Part shown: piece by piece, positions 1-7,499 of the stretch
Position numbering within the stretch: position 1 is the stretch's first letter
How the letters are laid out: every line of letters begins with the position of its first letter
From: an uncultured beta proteobacterium
Lineage (GTDB): Bacteria; Pseudomonadota; Gammaproteobacteria; Burkholderiales; Rhodocyclaceae
DNA length: 15,178 nucleotides
NCBI GenBank assembly: GCA_903917505.1
Contig: CAIXAY010000202.1
Location: forward strand, 1 to 15,178
Direction: 5' to 3'
Made by a program: the position numbers and the translations under genes
The notes under the pieces: model-generated
The model's input: the letters and a program-made list of their open reading frames with translations, nothing else
The model's database searches: none
Told to the model about the DNA's origin: nothing

Positions 1-348
1 ATGGCCGGCTGCGTCGGCGTGCCGACGGCGCGCATCGATACCCTGGCCTTCGCGCTCGGCGCCGGCATCGCCGGGCTCGGCGGCCTGGCGCTGTCGCAGA
101 TTTCCAACGTCGGGCCGGACATGGGGCAGGGCTACATCGTCGATTCCTTCATGGTCGTCGTGCTCGGCGGCGTCGGGCAACTGGCCGGCGCGGTGTGGGC
201 GGCGCTCGGCCTCGGCATCTTCTCCAAACTGCTTGAAGGCTGGGCGGGCGCGGTGATCGCCAAGATCGTCGTGCTCGTCTTCATCATCATCTTCATCCAG
301 AAACGCCCGCAGGGCCTGTTCGCCCTCAAGGGCAGGTTCGCCGAATGA
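1..348 (+). CDS. urtB: Urea ABC transporter permease UrtB, C-terminal part (5' end outside window)
   Basis: This is the last 115 residues of an inner-membrane permease of the branched-chain amino acid (LivH-like) type that forms half of the urea import channel with UrtC. The visible part has the family's conserved segment GPDMGQGYIVDSFMVVVLGG (residues 39-58), followed by a hydrophobic stretch and the C-terminal RPQGLFALKGRF typical of UrtB and LivH proteins. The ATG at position 1 is an internal methionine: the usual text just before this segment is missing, so the gene is cut by the window edge, not truncated in the cell. The stop overlaps the urtC start (ATGA), which indicates translational coupling in one operon. 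The assignment to urea rather than amino acids rests on sequence resemblance to UrtB and on the urease genes downstream. Confidence 0.93.
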   Translation: MAGCVGVPTARIDTLAFALGAGIAGLGGLALSQISNVGPDMGQGYIVDSFMVVVLGGVGQLAGAVWAALGLGIFSKLLEGWAGAVIAKIVVLVFIIIFIQKRPQGLFALKGRFAE

Positions 349-1460
349 GTGCCATGCGCAAGCCGCTCACCCTGCGCCTGATCGCCGCGCTCGATCGCAA
401 GAGCTGGCTGGCCGTCGCGGCATTCCTTGCCCTGACGCTAATCGCCGTGCCGGTGCTGCATCTGGCGCTGCCGCCGGACAGCGCTTTTCACGTTTCGACC
501 TATGCCATCACCCTGTGCGGCAAGATCATGTGCTACGCCATCGTCGCCGTGGCCATGGACCTGATCTGGGGCTACGGCGGCATCCTCTCGCTCGGCCACG
601 GCCTCTTCTTCGCCCTCGGCGGCTATGCGTTCGGCATGTACCTGATGCGCCAGATCGGGCGCGACGGCAGCTACCGGAGCGACCTGCCGGACTTCATGGT
701 GTTCCTCGACTGGAAGAAGCTGCCGTGGTACTGGAGCGGCAGCGACAGCCTGTGGTGGGTGGCCTTGCTGGTCATCGTTGTTCCGGCCGTCGTCGCTTTC
801 GTGTTCGGCTACTTCGCTTTCCGCTCGCGCATCAAGGGCGTCTATTTCTCGATCATCACCCAGGCGCTCACTTACGCGGCGATGCTGCTGTTCTTCCGCA
901 ACGAGACCGGCTTCGGCGGCAACAACGGCTTCACCGATTTCAAGCGCGTGCTCGGCTACTCGATCACTTCGGCCAACACGCGCCTCGTGCTGTTCGGCAT
1001 CACCGCCCTGATGCTCACCGGGACCTTCGTCTTCGCGCGCTGGCTGGTCGCCTCGAAATTCGGCCGCGTGCTCACCGCGATCCGCGACGCCGAATCGCGC
1101 GTCATGTTCATCGGCTACAACCCACTCTGGTACAAGCTCTTCGTGTGGACCGTCTCGGCCGTGCTGTGCGGCATCGCCGGCGCCCTCTACGTGCCGCAGG
1201 TCGGCATCATCAACCCCTCGGAAATGAGCACCGCCAACTCGATCGAGATCGCCATCTGGGTCGCGGTCGGCGGTCGCGGCACGCTGATCGGGCCGATCAT
1301 CGGCGCTTTCGCGGTCAATCTCGCCAAGAGCTGGTTCACCGTTTCCTTCCCCGAATACTGGCTGTTCTTCCTCGGCCTCTTGTTCATCATCGTCACGCTG
1401 TTGCTGCCGCAGGGTCTGGTCGGCCTGTGGCGCAAGCTGATGCAGCGGGGCGCGCCATGA
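345..1460 (+). CDS. urtC: Urea ABC transporter permease UrtC
   Basis: This 371-residue inner-membrane permease of the LivM type pairs with UrtB to form the urea translocation path. It is very hydrophobic, with about eight or more membrane segments by eye. It carries the family stretch around residues 75-100 (WGYGGILSLGHGLFFALGGY), the loop FFRNETGFGGNNGF at 183-196, and the cytoplasmic coupling loop RVLTAIRDAESRVMFIGYNP at 241-260 that contacts the ATPases. The C-terminus ends in the usual LLPQGLVGL. The ATG at 345 overlaps the urtB stop by four bases, and an AGG lies eight bases upstream; an in-frame ATG three codons later is a less likely start. The stop overlaps the urtD start (ATGA). Length is normal for the family. 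Confidence 0.96.
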   Translation: MSAMRKPLTLRLIAALDRKSWLAVAAFLALTLIAVPVLHLALPPDSAFHVSTYAITLCGKIMCYAIVAVAMDLIWGYGGILSLGHGLFFALGGYAFGMYLMRQIGRDGSYRSDLPDFMVFLDWKKLPWYWSGSDSLWWVALLVIVVPAVVAFVFGYFAFRSRIKGVYFSIITQALTYAAMLLFFRNETGFGGNNGFTDFKRVLGYSITSANTRLVLFGITALMLTGTFVFARWLVASKFGRVLTAIRDAESRVMFIGYNPLWYKLFVWTVSAVLCGIAGALYVPQVGIINPSEMSTANSIEIAIWVAVGGRGTLIGPIIGAFAVNLAKSWFTVSFPEYWLFFLGLLFIIVTLLLPQGLVGLWRKLMQRGAP

Positions 1461-2308
1461 AAGCCAAGGAAATCGCGCGCCGCATCATCGGCATCGAGCT
1501 CGACGATGGCCGCGGCCAGGGCGGCGAGCATTTCGGCCACCGCGTCGAGCCCGGCGAGCTCGACCTTTCGCACAAGGTCATCCTCTACCTCGACGAAATC
1601 ACCGTCAGTTTCGACGGCTTCAAGGCGCTCAACAAGCTCTCGATGGCCATCGACGCCGGCGAGCTGCGCTGCATCATCGGCCCCAATGGCGCCGGCAAGA
1701 CGACGATGATGGACGTGATCACCGGCAAGACACGGCCCGATTCGGGCCAGGCGTTCTTCGGGCAGAGCATCGATCTCACGCGCTTTTCCGAACCCGAAAT
1801 CGCCCATGCCGGCATCGGCCGCAAGTTCCAGAAACCGACGATCTTCGAGCGCCATTCGGTGTTCGAGAACCTCGAGCTCTCGATGAAGACCGACAAGCGC
1901 GCCGGCACCAGCCTGTTCGCCTGGCTCGGCGACGACGAGCGCGACCGCATCAGCGAGACGCTGCGCCTGATCCGCCTCGACGTTGAGGCCGACCGGCCGG
2001 CCGGCCTCCTCTCGCACGGCCAGAAGCAGTGGCTCGAAATCGGCATGCTGCTGATGCAGGAGCCCAAGCTCCTGCTGCTCGACGAGCCGGTCGCGGGAAT
2101 GACCGACGACGAGACGATGCGCACCGCCGAACTTTTCGTTTCGCTCGCCGGGAAACATTCGCTGATGGTCGTCGAGCACGACATGGCGTTCATCAAGGAG
2201 CTCGGCGGCAAGGTCACGGTGCTGCACGAAGGGTCGGTGCTCGCCGAGGGCGATCTCGACAGCGTGCAGAACGATCAGCGAGTCATTGAGGTGTATCTTG
2301 GGCGCTAA
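1457..2308 (+). CDS. urtD: Urea ABC transporter ATP-binding protein UrtD
   Basis: This 283-residue cytoplasmic ATPase of the LivG type energises urea import as a pair with UrtE. Walker A is GPNGAGKTT (residues 75-83), the signature is the variant LSHGQ (185-189) characteristic of UrtD, Walker B is LLLLDEP (205-211), and the switch histidine is in VVEHD (H241). The N-terminal 40 residues before the ATPase fold are polar and form the extra leader often seen in proteobacterial UrtD. The start is the ATG overlapping the urtC stop (ATGA). The same frame stays open much further upstream, but only as a shadow inside urtC. A large inverted-repeat element begins about 16 bases after the stop and separates this gene from its partner urtE. 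Confidence 0.96.
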   Translation: MKAKEIARRIIGIELDDGRGQGGEHFGHRVEPGELDLSHKVILYLDEITVSFDGFKALNKLSMAIDAGELRCIIGPNGAGKTTMMDVITGKTRPDSGQAFFGQSIDLTRFSEPEIAHAGIGRKFQKPTIFERHSVFENLELSMKTDKRAGTSLFAWLGDDERDRISETLRLIRLDVEADRPAGLLSHGQKQWLEIGMLLMQEPKLLLLDEPVAGMTDDETMRTAELFVSLAGKHSLMVVEHDMAFIKELGGKVTVLHEGSVLAEGDLDSVQNDQRVIEVYLGR

Positions 2309-2356
2309 GGCTGCTCTTTTTGCTGATGCGCTGTGTTCCGCGCCTGACGCGCGGCA

Positions 2357-2388
2357 TTACTTTCTTTTGTCTTGCCAAAAGAAAGTAA
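2357..2388. repeat. Nested hairpin in left arm of the inverted-repeat element
   Basis: A perfect 13-bp stem (2357-2369 with 2376-2388, core TACTTTCTTTTG) closes on the six-base loop TCTTGC. It is mirrored by the hairpin in the right arm. No T-tract follows directly on either strand, so it does not look like a classical intrinsic terminator. Confidence 0.8.
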
Positions 2389-2761
2389 GCAAAGAAAAGG
2401 CGCGCCCGCTGCGTCGCCCGGCTGCGCCGGGTGCTCTGCGCTGCTCGGGCGCAAGGGGGGCTGCGGAACTCGGGCCTGCGGCCCTCAAACAGTCCTCGCT
2501 CTTTTTCCCCTTGCGCCCTGCGCTGCTCGACGCCGCAGAGGGCAAGTGGCAAACCGACCTGAATCTAATCCGCCGAGCGTTCTTCATCCGTTCGGTTTTG
2601 AATTCCGCCTGGAAGGCGCTGAGCAACGCAGCCTTGAGCGGGGAAGTGGGCGAGCACTGTTTGAGGGCGAAGCCCGAGTTGCGCAGCCCCCGCTCAAGGC
2701 GAGTAGCGCAAGGGACCCCGCCGCGGGCGGGGCGCCGACCCGGGGTCGCCTTTTCTTTGGC

Positions 2762-2791
2762 TACTTTCTTTTGGCGAAGCAAAAGAAAGTA
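2762..2791. repeat. Nested hairpin in right arm of the inverted-repeat element
   Basis: A perfect 12-bp stem (2762-2773 with 2780-2791, core TACTTTCTTTTG) closes on the six-base loop GCGAAG. It has the same stem as the left-arm hairpin but a different loop. It ends 53 bases before the urtE start, so it lies in the leader of any message that reads from urtD into urtE. Confidence 0.8.
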
Positions 2792-2844
2792 TGCCCGCGC
2801 GTCAGGCGCGGAACCCAGCATATCCAATCCCCAAGGCATTTGAT

Positions 2845-3618
2845 ATGCTGAAAGTCCAGAACCTTAACCAATACTACGGCGGCAGCCACATCCTCCGTGA
2901 CCTCGCCTTCGAAGTTCCGATGGGCCAAGTGACGGCCCTGCTCGGACGCAACGGCGTCGGCAAGACAACGCTAATGAAATGCCTGATGGGCCTGATTCCG
3001 GCGAAAACCGGAACGATGCATTTCAATGAACGCGACATTACGCATGCGGCGCCGCATCTGCGCGCGAGCCTGGGCATCGGCTACGTGCCGCAGGGTCGCG
3101 AAATTTTCTCGCTGCTGACTGTCGAGGAGAACCTGCAGATGGGGCTCGCCACGCAGGCGCGCGGCGCGCGCGTCCCCGACCTCGTATTCGAGCTCTTCCC
3201 GGTGCTCAAGAGCATGCTCGGGCGGCGCGGCGGCGATCTCTCGGGCGGTCAGCAGCAGCAACTGGCCATCGGCCGTGCCCTGGCGATGAACCCGAAAATG
3301 CTGATCCTCGACGAGCCGACCGAAGGCATTCAGCCGTCGATCATCAAGGACATCGGCCATGCCATACGCGTCGTCGCGCAACGCCGGCAAGTCTTGGCGA
3401 GCGTGGCGCGCGCCAGCGAGGAACGCGAGGAAGTCAAGGAGGCGATTCGCAAGGTGGCCGAGACCGGCAGTGTGGCGATCCTGCTGGTCGAGCAGTACTA
3501 CGACTTCGCCCGCGACCTCGCCGATCACTACCTGCTGATGGAACGCGGCGAAATCATCATGCGCGGCCTCGGCTGCAACATGGACAGCGACGGTGTGCGT
3601 GCAGCCCTGGCAGTGTGA
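2845..3618 (+). CDS. urtE: Urea ABC transporter ATP-binding protein UrtE, with an internal insertion
   Basis: This is the LivF-type ATPase partner of UrtD in the urea importer, 257 residues. Walker A is GRNGVGKTT (34-42), the Q-loop region is YVPQGREIF (80-88), the signature is LSGGQQQQ (132-139), Walker B is LILDEPTEG (153-161), and LLVEQYYDFA (213-222) sits where the switch region is expected. Family members are, from memory, about 230 residues. The excess is a charged, probably helical stretch at about 180-206 (Arg/Glu-rich, including SEEREEVKEAIRK) between Walker B and the VEQ motif. I chose the ATG at 2845 because homologues begin MLKV-like and AAGG lies eight bases upstream. The frame is open back to 2791, but that part is repeat sequence. 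The stop overlaps a GTG that could begin ureD, so the urea transport and urease genes are contiguous. Confidence 0.94.
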   Translation: MLKVQNLNQYYGGSHILRDLAFEVPMGQVTALLGRNGVGKTTLMKCLMGLIPAKTGTMHFNERDITHAAPHLRASLGIGYVPQGREIFSLLTVEENLQMGLATQARGARVPDLVFELFPVLKSMLGRRGGDLSGGQQQQLAIGRALAMNPKMLILDEPTEGIQPSIIKDIGHAIRVVAQRRQVLASVARASEEREEVKEAIRKVAETGSVAILLVEQYYDFARDLADHYLLMERGEIIMRGLGCNMDSDGVRAALAV

Positions 3619-3638
3619 TTGATAGTATCCTTGCGGTC

Positions 3639-4508
3639 ATGATCCCCGTCGACGCAACGCTGCAGCAATCGCTCCACTGGGAGGCGGAACTGGCGCTCGA
3701 GTTTGCCGCGCGCGACGGGGCGACGCGGCTGACCGGCTGCCGCCATCGCGGTCCGCTGCGCGTGCAGAAAGCGCTTTACCCGGAAGGCGCGGCGGTCTGC
3801 CAAACCATTCTACTGCATCCGCCGGCGGGCATCGCCGGTGGCGACCGCTTGCAGGTTTCGGCGCGCGTTGCGGCCGGCGCTCACGCGCAGATCACCACGC
3901 CCGGCGCCGGCAAGTGGTATCGCTCGGGCGGGCCGGAAGCCGCGCAGACGCTCGATTTCGAGGTCGCTGAAAACGCCGTGCTCGAATGGCTGCCGCAGGA
4001 GACCATCGTTTTCGACGGCGCCAAGGCGCACATGGACACGCGCGTGCGGCTCGAAGCTGGCAGCGCCTATCTCGGCTGGGAAATTCTCTGCCTCGGCCGG
4101 CGCGCCGCCGGCGAGCGCTTCGCCGCTGGGCAGATCGGCCTGCACACGCGCATCGAACGTTGCGGCCGGCCGCTCTGGCTCGAGCGCGGCCAGCTTTACG
4201 GCGACGACCGCCTGTTGCGCAGTCGCGCCGGCTGGGCCGGCGCGACGGTTTGCGGCACAATGCTCGCGACATTGCCCGCCGGGGAGCCGGCCAGCGTGGA
4301 CATCGCGGCGCTGCTCGTCGCCGGCCGCCTCGTCCATCCGGCCGACGGTGCCGAACACGGCGTCAGCGCGCTGCCCGGCCTGCTCGTCGCGCGCTATCTC
4401 GGGCAGCACGGCGAAGCAGCGCGCCACTGGTTCGCGGCGCTGTGGCAGACGCTGCGTCCGCCGCTCATCGGCCGGCCGGCGGTCCTGCCGCGCATCTGGA
4501 ACACCTGA
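3639..4508 (+). CDS. ureD: Urease accessory protein UreD
   Basis: UreD is the scaffold that binds apo-urease and, with UreF and UreG, delivers nickel to the active site. Family blocks are clear: [14 protein letters not shown] (37-50), [11 protein letters not shown] (59-69), [11 protein letters not shown] (86-96) and [14 protein letters not shown] (115-128). From the ATG at 3639 the protein has 289 residues. A GTG at 3615, overlapping the urtE stop as GTGA, would add eight residues and allow translational coupling. Neither start has a good ribosome-binding site, so the start is uncertain; I prefer the ATG because the conserved Trp near the N-terminus then falls at residue 14, as I expect for the family. 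UreD opens the urease cluster directly behind the urea transporter. Confidence 0.93.
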   Translation: MIPVDATLQQSLHWEAELALEFAARDGATRLTGCRHRGPLRVQKALYPEGAAVCQTILLHPPAGIAGGDRLQVSARVAAGAHAQITTPGAGKWYRSGGPEAAQTLDFEVAENAVLEWLPQETIVFDGAKAHMDTRVRLEAGSAYLGWEILCLGRRAAGERFAAGQIGLHTRIERCGRPLWLERGQLYGDDRLLRSRAGWAGATVCGTMLATLPAGEPASVDIAALLVAGRLVHPADGAEHGVSALPGLLVARYLGQHGEAARHWFAALWQTLRPPLIGRPAVLPRIWNT

Positions 4509-4524
4509 CCTTCGAGGGGAGCCC

Positions 4525-4827
4525 ATGGAACTGACCGCAAGAGAAAAAGACAAGCTGCTGCTCTTTACCGCCGGCCTGCTCGCCGAGCGGCGCCGCGCGC
4601 GCGGCCTCAAGCTCAACTATCCGGAAGCGGTCGCGCTGATCAGTTGCGCGATCATGGAAGGCGCGCGCGACGGGCGCAGCGTCGCCGAGCTGATGAGCGC
4701 CGGAACGCAGATCCTGACGCGCGACGAGGTGATGGAGGGGATCGCCGAAATGATTCCCGAAATCCAGATCGAAGCAACTTTCCCCGACGGCACCAAGCTG
4801 GTGACCGTGCATCATCCGATCGTCTGA
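4525..4827 (+). CDS. ureA: Urease gamma subunit UreA
   Basis: This is the small structural subunit of urease (100 residues, the standard length), which assembles with UreB and UreC into the (UreABC)3 enzyme in the cytoplasm. It begins [14 protein letters not shown] and has the conserved [14 protein letters not shown] (27-40), [10 protein letters not shown] (64-73) and the C-terminal [12 protein letters not shown] (88-99). A strong ribosome-binding site (GAGGGGA, 4514-4520) precedes the ATG. It starts 16 bases after ureD and is followed 14 bases later by ureB. The gamma, beta and alpha subunits are separate genes here, as in most bacteria, unlike the fused forms of Helicobacter or plants. Confidence 0.98.
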   Translation: MELTAREKDKLLLFTAGLLAERRRARGLKLNYPEAVALISCAIMEGARDGRSVAELMSAGTQILTRDEVMEGIAEMIPEIQIEATFPDGTKLVTVHHPIV

Positions 4828-4841
4828 TCCGAGGTGAACCC

Positions 4842-5147
4842 ATGATTCCAGGTGAAATGTTCGTGGCATCTGGCGAGATCGAACTCAACAGCGGCCGCCA
4901 GACGCTGACGCTCTCCGTTGCCAACACCGGCGACCGGCCGGTGCAGGTCGGCTCGCACTATCATTTCTACGAGACCAATGCCGCGCTCGCTTTCGATCGC
5001 GAAGCGGCGCGTGGTTTCCGCCTCGACATCGCGGCCGGCACCGCGGTGCGCTTCGAGCCCGGCCAAAGCCGCAGCGTGCAGCTCGTCGCGCTGGCCGGCG
5101 AGCGCAAGGTCTATGGCTTTCGCGGTCTGATCCAGGGAGCGCTGTAA
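4842..5147 (+). CDS. ureB: Urease beta subunit UreB
   Basis: This is the second structural subunit of urease, 101 residues, the usual size. The conserved core [19 protein letters not shown] (28-46) is intact, as is the C-terminal stretch from RFEPGQ (70-75) through [10 protein letters not shown] (90-99). It contributes no nickel ligands but is needed for assembly and is thought to mediate contacts during activation by UreD and UreF. The ATG is preceded by an almost ideal ribosome-binding site, GAGGTGA (4831-4837). The stop TAA shares its last base with the ureC ATG (TAATG), so ureB and ureC are probably translationally coupled, which would help equal subunit production. Confidence 0.98.
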   Translation: MIPGEMFVASGEIELNSGRQTLTLSVANTGDRPVQVGSHYHFYETNAALAFDREAARGFRLDIAAGTAVRFEPGQSRSVQLVALAGERKVYGFRGLIQGAL

Positions 5148-6853
5148 TGGGAACGAAAATCAGCCGGCAGGCCTATGCCGAAATGTTCGGCCCGACCGTA
5201 GGCGACCGCGTGCGCCTCGCCGACACAGAGCTCTTCATCGAAGTCGAAAAAGACTTCACGATCTACGGCGAGGAAGTGAAATTCGGCGGCGGCAAGGTCA
5301 TCCGCGACGGCATGGGCCAGAGCCAGCGCAGAGCCGCCGACGTCGTCGACACGGTGATCACCAACGCGCTGGTCGTCGACGCCGTGACCGGCATCGTCAA
5401 GGCCGACATCGGCATCAAGGACGGCCGCATCGCGGCGATCGGCAAGGCCGGCAACCCGGATATTCAGCCGGGTGTGGACATCGTCATCGGCCCGGGCAGC
5501 GAAGTCATCGCCGGCGAAGGCATGATCGTCACCGCCGGCGGCATCGACAGCCACATCCACTTCATCTGCCCGCAGCAGATCACCGAAGCGCTGTACTCCG
5601 GCGTGACGACGATGATCGGCGGCGGCACCGGGCCGGCGACCGGCACCTTTGCCACCACCTGCACGCCCGGTCCCTGGCATATCCATTCGATGCTCTCGGC
5701 CGCCGAGGCTTTTACGATGAATCTCGGCTTCCTCGGCAAGGGCAACGCCAGCCTACCCGCGGCGCTGCGCGAACAGGTCGAAGCCGGTGCGATGGGGCTC
5801 AAGCTGCACGAGGACTGGGGCACGACGCCGGCGGCCATCGACTGCTGCCTTTCGGTCGCCGACGAGATGGACGTGCAGGTCGCGATCCATTCGGACACGC
5901 TCAACGAATCGGGCTTCGTCGAAACGACGCTGGCCGCGTTCAAGGGCCGCACGATCCACACCTTCCATACCGAAGGCGCCGGCGGCGGCCATGCCCCCGA
6001 CATCATTCGCGCTGCCGGGCTGCCCAATGTCCTGCCGAGTTCGACCAACCCGACGATGCCGTACACGGTGAACACCATCGACGAGCACCTCGACATGCTG
6101 ATGGTCTGCCATCACCTCGATCCTGCGATTGCCGAGGACATCGCTTTCGCCGAGTCGCGCATCCGCCGCGAGACGATCGCCGCCGAGGACATCCTGCACG
6201 ACCTCGGCGCTTTCTCGATGATGAGCTCCGATTCGCAGGCCATGGGCCGCGTCGGCGAAGTGATCATCCGCACCTGGCAGACGGCGCACAAGATGAAGCT
6301 GCAGCGCGGGCCGCTGCAGGAAGACTCTCCGCACAACGACAATTTCCGCGTCAGGCGCTACATCGCCAAATACACGATCAATCCGGCGCTCACGCACGGC
6401 ATCGCGCACGTCGTCGGTTCGCTCGAAGTCGGCAAGCTCGCCGATCTCGTGTTGTGGAAGCCGGCGTTTTTCGGCGTCAAGCCGAGCCTGATCGTCAAGG
6501 GCGGCATGATCGCCGCCGCGGCGATGGGCGACCCGAACGCGTCGATTCCGACGCCGCAGCCGGTGCATTACCGGCCGATGTTCGGCAGCTTCGGCAAGGC
6601 GATCAAAACCTCGGTGACCTTCGTTTCGCAAGCCGCTTTGAACAATCCGGCGGTGCTCGCGCTCGGCCTCGAAAAACCGCTGATTGCCGTGCGCGGCACC
6701 CGCCATTTGCAGAAGTCGGACATGGTCCTCAACGGCGCCACGCCGAAGATCGACGTCGATCCCGAAACCTACGCGGTGCGCGCCGACGGCGAACTACTGG
6801 TCTGCGAACCGGCGAGCACGCTGCCGATGACGCAGCGCTATTTTCTGTTTTGA
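5147..6853 (+). CDS. ureC: Urease alpha (catalytic) subunit UreC
   Basis: This is the catalytic subunit, 568 residues, which hydrolyses urea to ammonia and carbamate at a two-nickel centre. All the expected active-site residues are visible: the nickel ligands His136 and His138 (DSHIHF), the lysine that becomes carbamylated and bridges the nickels, Lys219 (GLKLHEDWG), with His221, then His248 (AIHSD), His274 ([10 protein letters not shown]) and Asp362 (SSDSQAMGR). The mobile flap carries Cys321, His322 and His323 (VCHHLDP). The protein ends QRYFLF, typical of UreC. AGGGAG lies seven bases before the ATG, which overlaps the ureB stop by one base. No damaging change is seen, so the enzyme should be active if the accessory genes are expressed. 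Confidence 0.99.
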   Translation: MGTKISRQAYAEMFGPTVGDRVRLADTELFIEVEKDFTIYGEEVKFGGGKVIRDGMGQSQRRAADVVDTVITNALVVDAVTGIVKADIGIKDGRIAAIGKAGNPDIQPGVDIVIGPGSEVIAGEGMIVTAGGIDSHIHFICPQQITEALYSGVTTMIGGGTGPATGTFATTCTPGPWHIHSMLSAAEAFTMNLGFLGKGNASLPAALREQVEAGAMGLKLHEDWGTTPAAIDCCLSVADEMDVQVAIHSDTLNESGFVETTLAAFKGRTIHTFHTEGAGGGHAPDIIRAAGLPNVLPSSTNPTMPYTVNTIDEHLDMLMVCHHLDPAIAEDIAFAESRIRRETIAAEDILHDLGAFSMMSSDSQAMGRVGEVIIRTWQTAHKMKLQRGPLQEDSPHNDNFRVRRYIAKYTINPALTHGIAHVVGSLEVGKLADLVLWKPAFFGVKPSLIVKGGMIAAAAMGDPNASIPTPQPVHYRPMFGSFGKAIKTSVTFVSQAALNNPAVLALGLEKPLIAVRGTRHLQKSDMVLNGATPKIDVDPETYAVRADGELLVCEPASTLPMTQRYFLF

Positions 6854-6864
6854 GGCCGCAAGTG
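6852..6864 (+). promoter_or_regulatory. Ribosome-binding site and GTG start deciding the ureE N-terminus
   Basis: GAGG at 6852-6855 overlaps the ureC stop and lies six bases before an in-frame GTG at 6862. This is the only well-placed start signal for ureE. A TTG at 6901 lies in a hairpin loop and has no Shine-Dalgarno sequence, and the first in-frame ATG is deep inside the conserved domain. Confidence 0.65.
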
Positions 6865-7497
6865 GATACGACGCCTTCCAACCCCTCCCCGGCCCTCCCC
6901 TTGTCAGGGGAGGGAGGGCGCGGCTCCCCCCTGACAAGGGGGGCTGGGGGGGTTGAACAGCCTTACATCATCCTCAGCCGCCGCACGAGCGAACCGGCCA
7001 CCGACCAGGTCGCCCTCGCCTATGACGAGCGCAAGCGCAGCCGCATCAAGGTGACGCTCTCTTCGGGCAGCGCCGCCGGCATTTTCCTCGAGCGCGGCGA
7101 GTACCTGCGCGGCGGCGACAAGCTGATGTCTGAAGATGGCAGCGCCATCGTCGAAATCCTCGCCGCGCCGGAAAGGCTGATCGAAGTGACGGCCGGCGAT
7201 CCGCTGCTTTTCGCGCGTGCCGCTTACCACCTCGGCAACCGTCACGTTCCGGTGCAGATCATCGCCGAGAGTGGCGGCGGCCGCTTGCGCTTTCAGATCG
7301 ATCACGTCCTGGCCGAAATGGCGCGCGGCCTCGGCTGCAGCGTCGGAGAAACCGAAGCCCCGTTTCAGCCCGAAGCCGGCGCTTATGGCGCACATGCGGC
7401 GTCGCACAGTCATGAAGACGCGGTGCCGGACCTGCACCATCCGGGCCACGGCCCGCACCGCTCGCTGCCGAAAATCCACGAGTTCAAGCCGCGCTGA
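6862..7497 (+). CDS. ureE: Urease nickel metallochaperone UreE with a repeat-derived N-terminal extension
   Basis: UreE binds nickel and passes it to UreG for urease activation. The family fold begins at about residue 35 (YIILSRR) and continues through DERKRSRIKV (55-64), GIFLERGEYLRGGD (73-86) and AYHLGNRHVP (121-130); His128 probably matches the nickel-binding histidine of other UreE proteins. The tail is His-rich, with seven His between 178 and 199, as is common. The total is 211 residues from a GTG at 6862. Residues of about 7-31 (Pro/Gly/Ser/Arg-rich, NPSPALPLSGEGG and onward) are encoded by a 77-bp palindromic element, so the original N-terminus has been displaced or extended in frame. 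The start begins eight bases after the ureC stop. The next gene, ureF, follows two bases after the stop. Confidence 0.9.
   Translation: MDTTPSNPSPALPLSGEGGRGSPLTRGAGGVEQPYIILSRRTSEPATDQVALAYDERKRSRIKVTLSSGSAAGIFLERGEYLRGGDKLMSEDGSAIVEILAAPERLIEVTAGDPLLFARAAYHLGNRHVPVQIIAESGGGRLRFQIDHVLAEMARGLGCSVGETEAPFQPEAGAYGAHAASHSHEDAVPDLHHPGHGPHRSLPKIHEFKPR
6879..6955. repeat. 77-bp GC-rich palindromic element inside the 5' end of ureE
   Basis: The ends are inverted repeats: 6879-6910, beginning CAACCCCTCCCC and ending CTTGTCAGGGG, matches the reverse complement of 6928-6955 with few mismatches. Each arm folds on itself: CCCTCCCC (6893-6900) pairs with GGGGAGGG (6907-6914) around TTGTCA, and CCCCCC (6926-6931) pairs with GGGGGG (6938-6943) around TGACAA. 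It resembles the CCCTCCCC-type dispersed repeats that I remember from many betaproteobacterial genomes. It is read through in frame as part of ureE, and its first hairpin begins about 17 bases after the GTG start, where stable structure could slow early elongation. Confidence 0.85.
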
Positions 7498-7499
7498 AC

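Larger units (their letters stand above)
2325..2824. repeat. ~500-bp long inverted-repeat (MITE-like) element between urtD and urtE
   Basis: The sequence forms two arms of about 210 bases, roughly 2325-2542 and 2611-2824, that are imperfect reverse complements around a centre of about 68 bases. The outer 68 bases (2335-2402 against 2747-2814) match almost fully. Inner blocks also match, for example the arm text AACTCGGGC followed by CCTCAAACAGT. The element fills nearly all of the 536-base gap between urtD and urtE. It encodes no recognisable protein: the overlapping frames on both strands give Arg/Ala-rich, QKKV-containing peptides, which I regard as spurious translations of the repeat. I recall similar TTTCTTTTG-type dispersed repeats in other Beta- and Gammaproteobacteria, but could not search. 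I saw no clear target-site duplication. A transcript through it would fold into one very long hairpin inside the operon. Confidence 0.85.

Noticed and set aside
515..1456. A long upstream extension of the urtD reading frame inside urtC
   Set aside because: It is an out-of-frame, Arg/His-rich shadow of urtC; the ATGA overlap at 1457 and UrtD family similarity mark the true start.
2791..2844. An upstream ATG that would extend urtE by 18 residues
   Set aside because: The extension is encoded by the repeat arm and its flank, has no family similarity, and the ATG at 2845 has a suitable AAGG upstream.
2286..2851. Several overlapping 90-185 codon frames on both strands between urtD and urtE
   Set aside because: They translate the inverted-repeat element; the two strands give near-identical QKKV-type peptides because the arms are reverse complements, which is the mark of a repeat rather than of genes.
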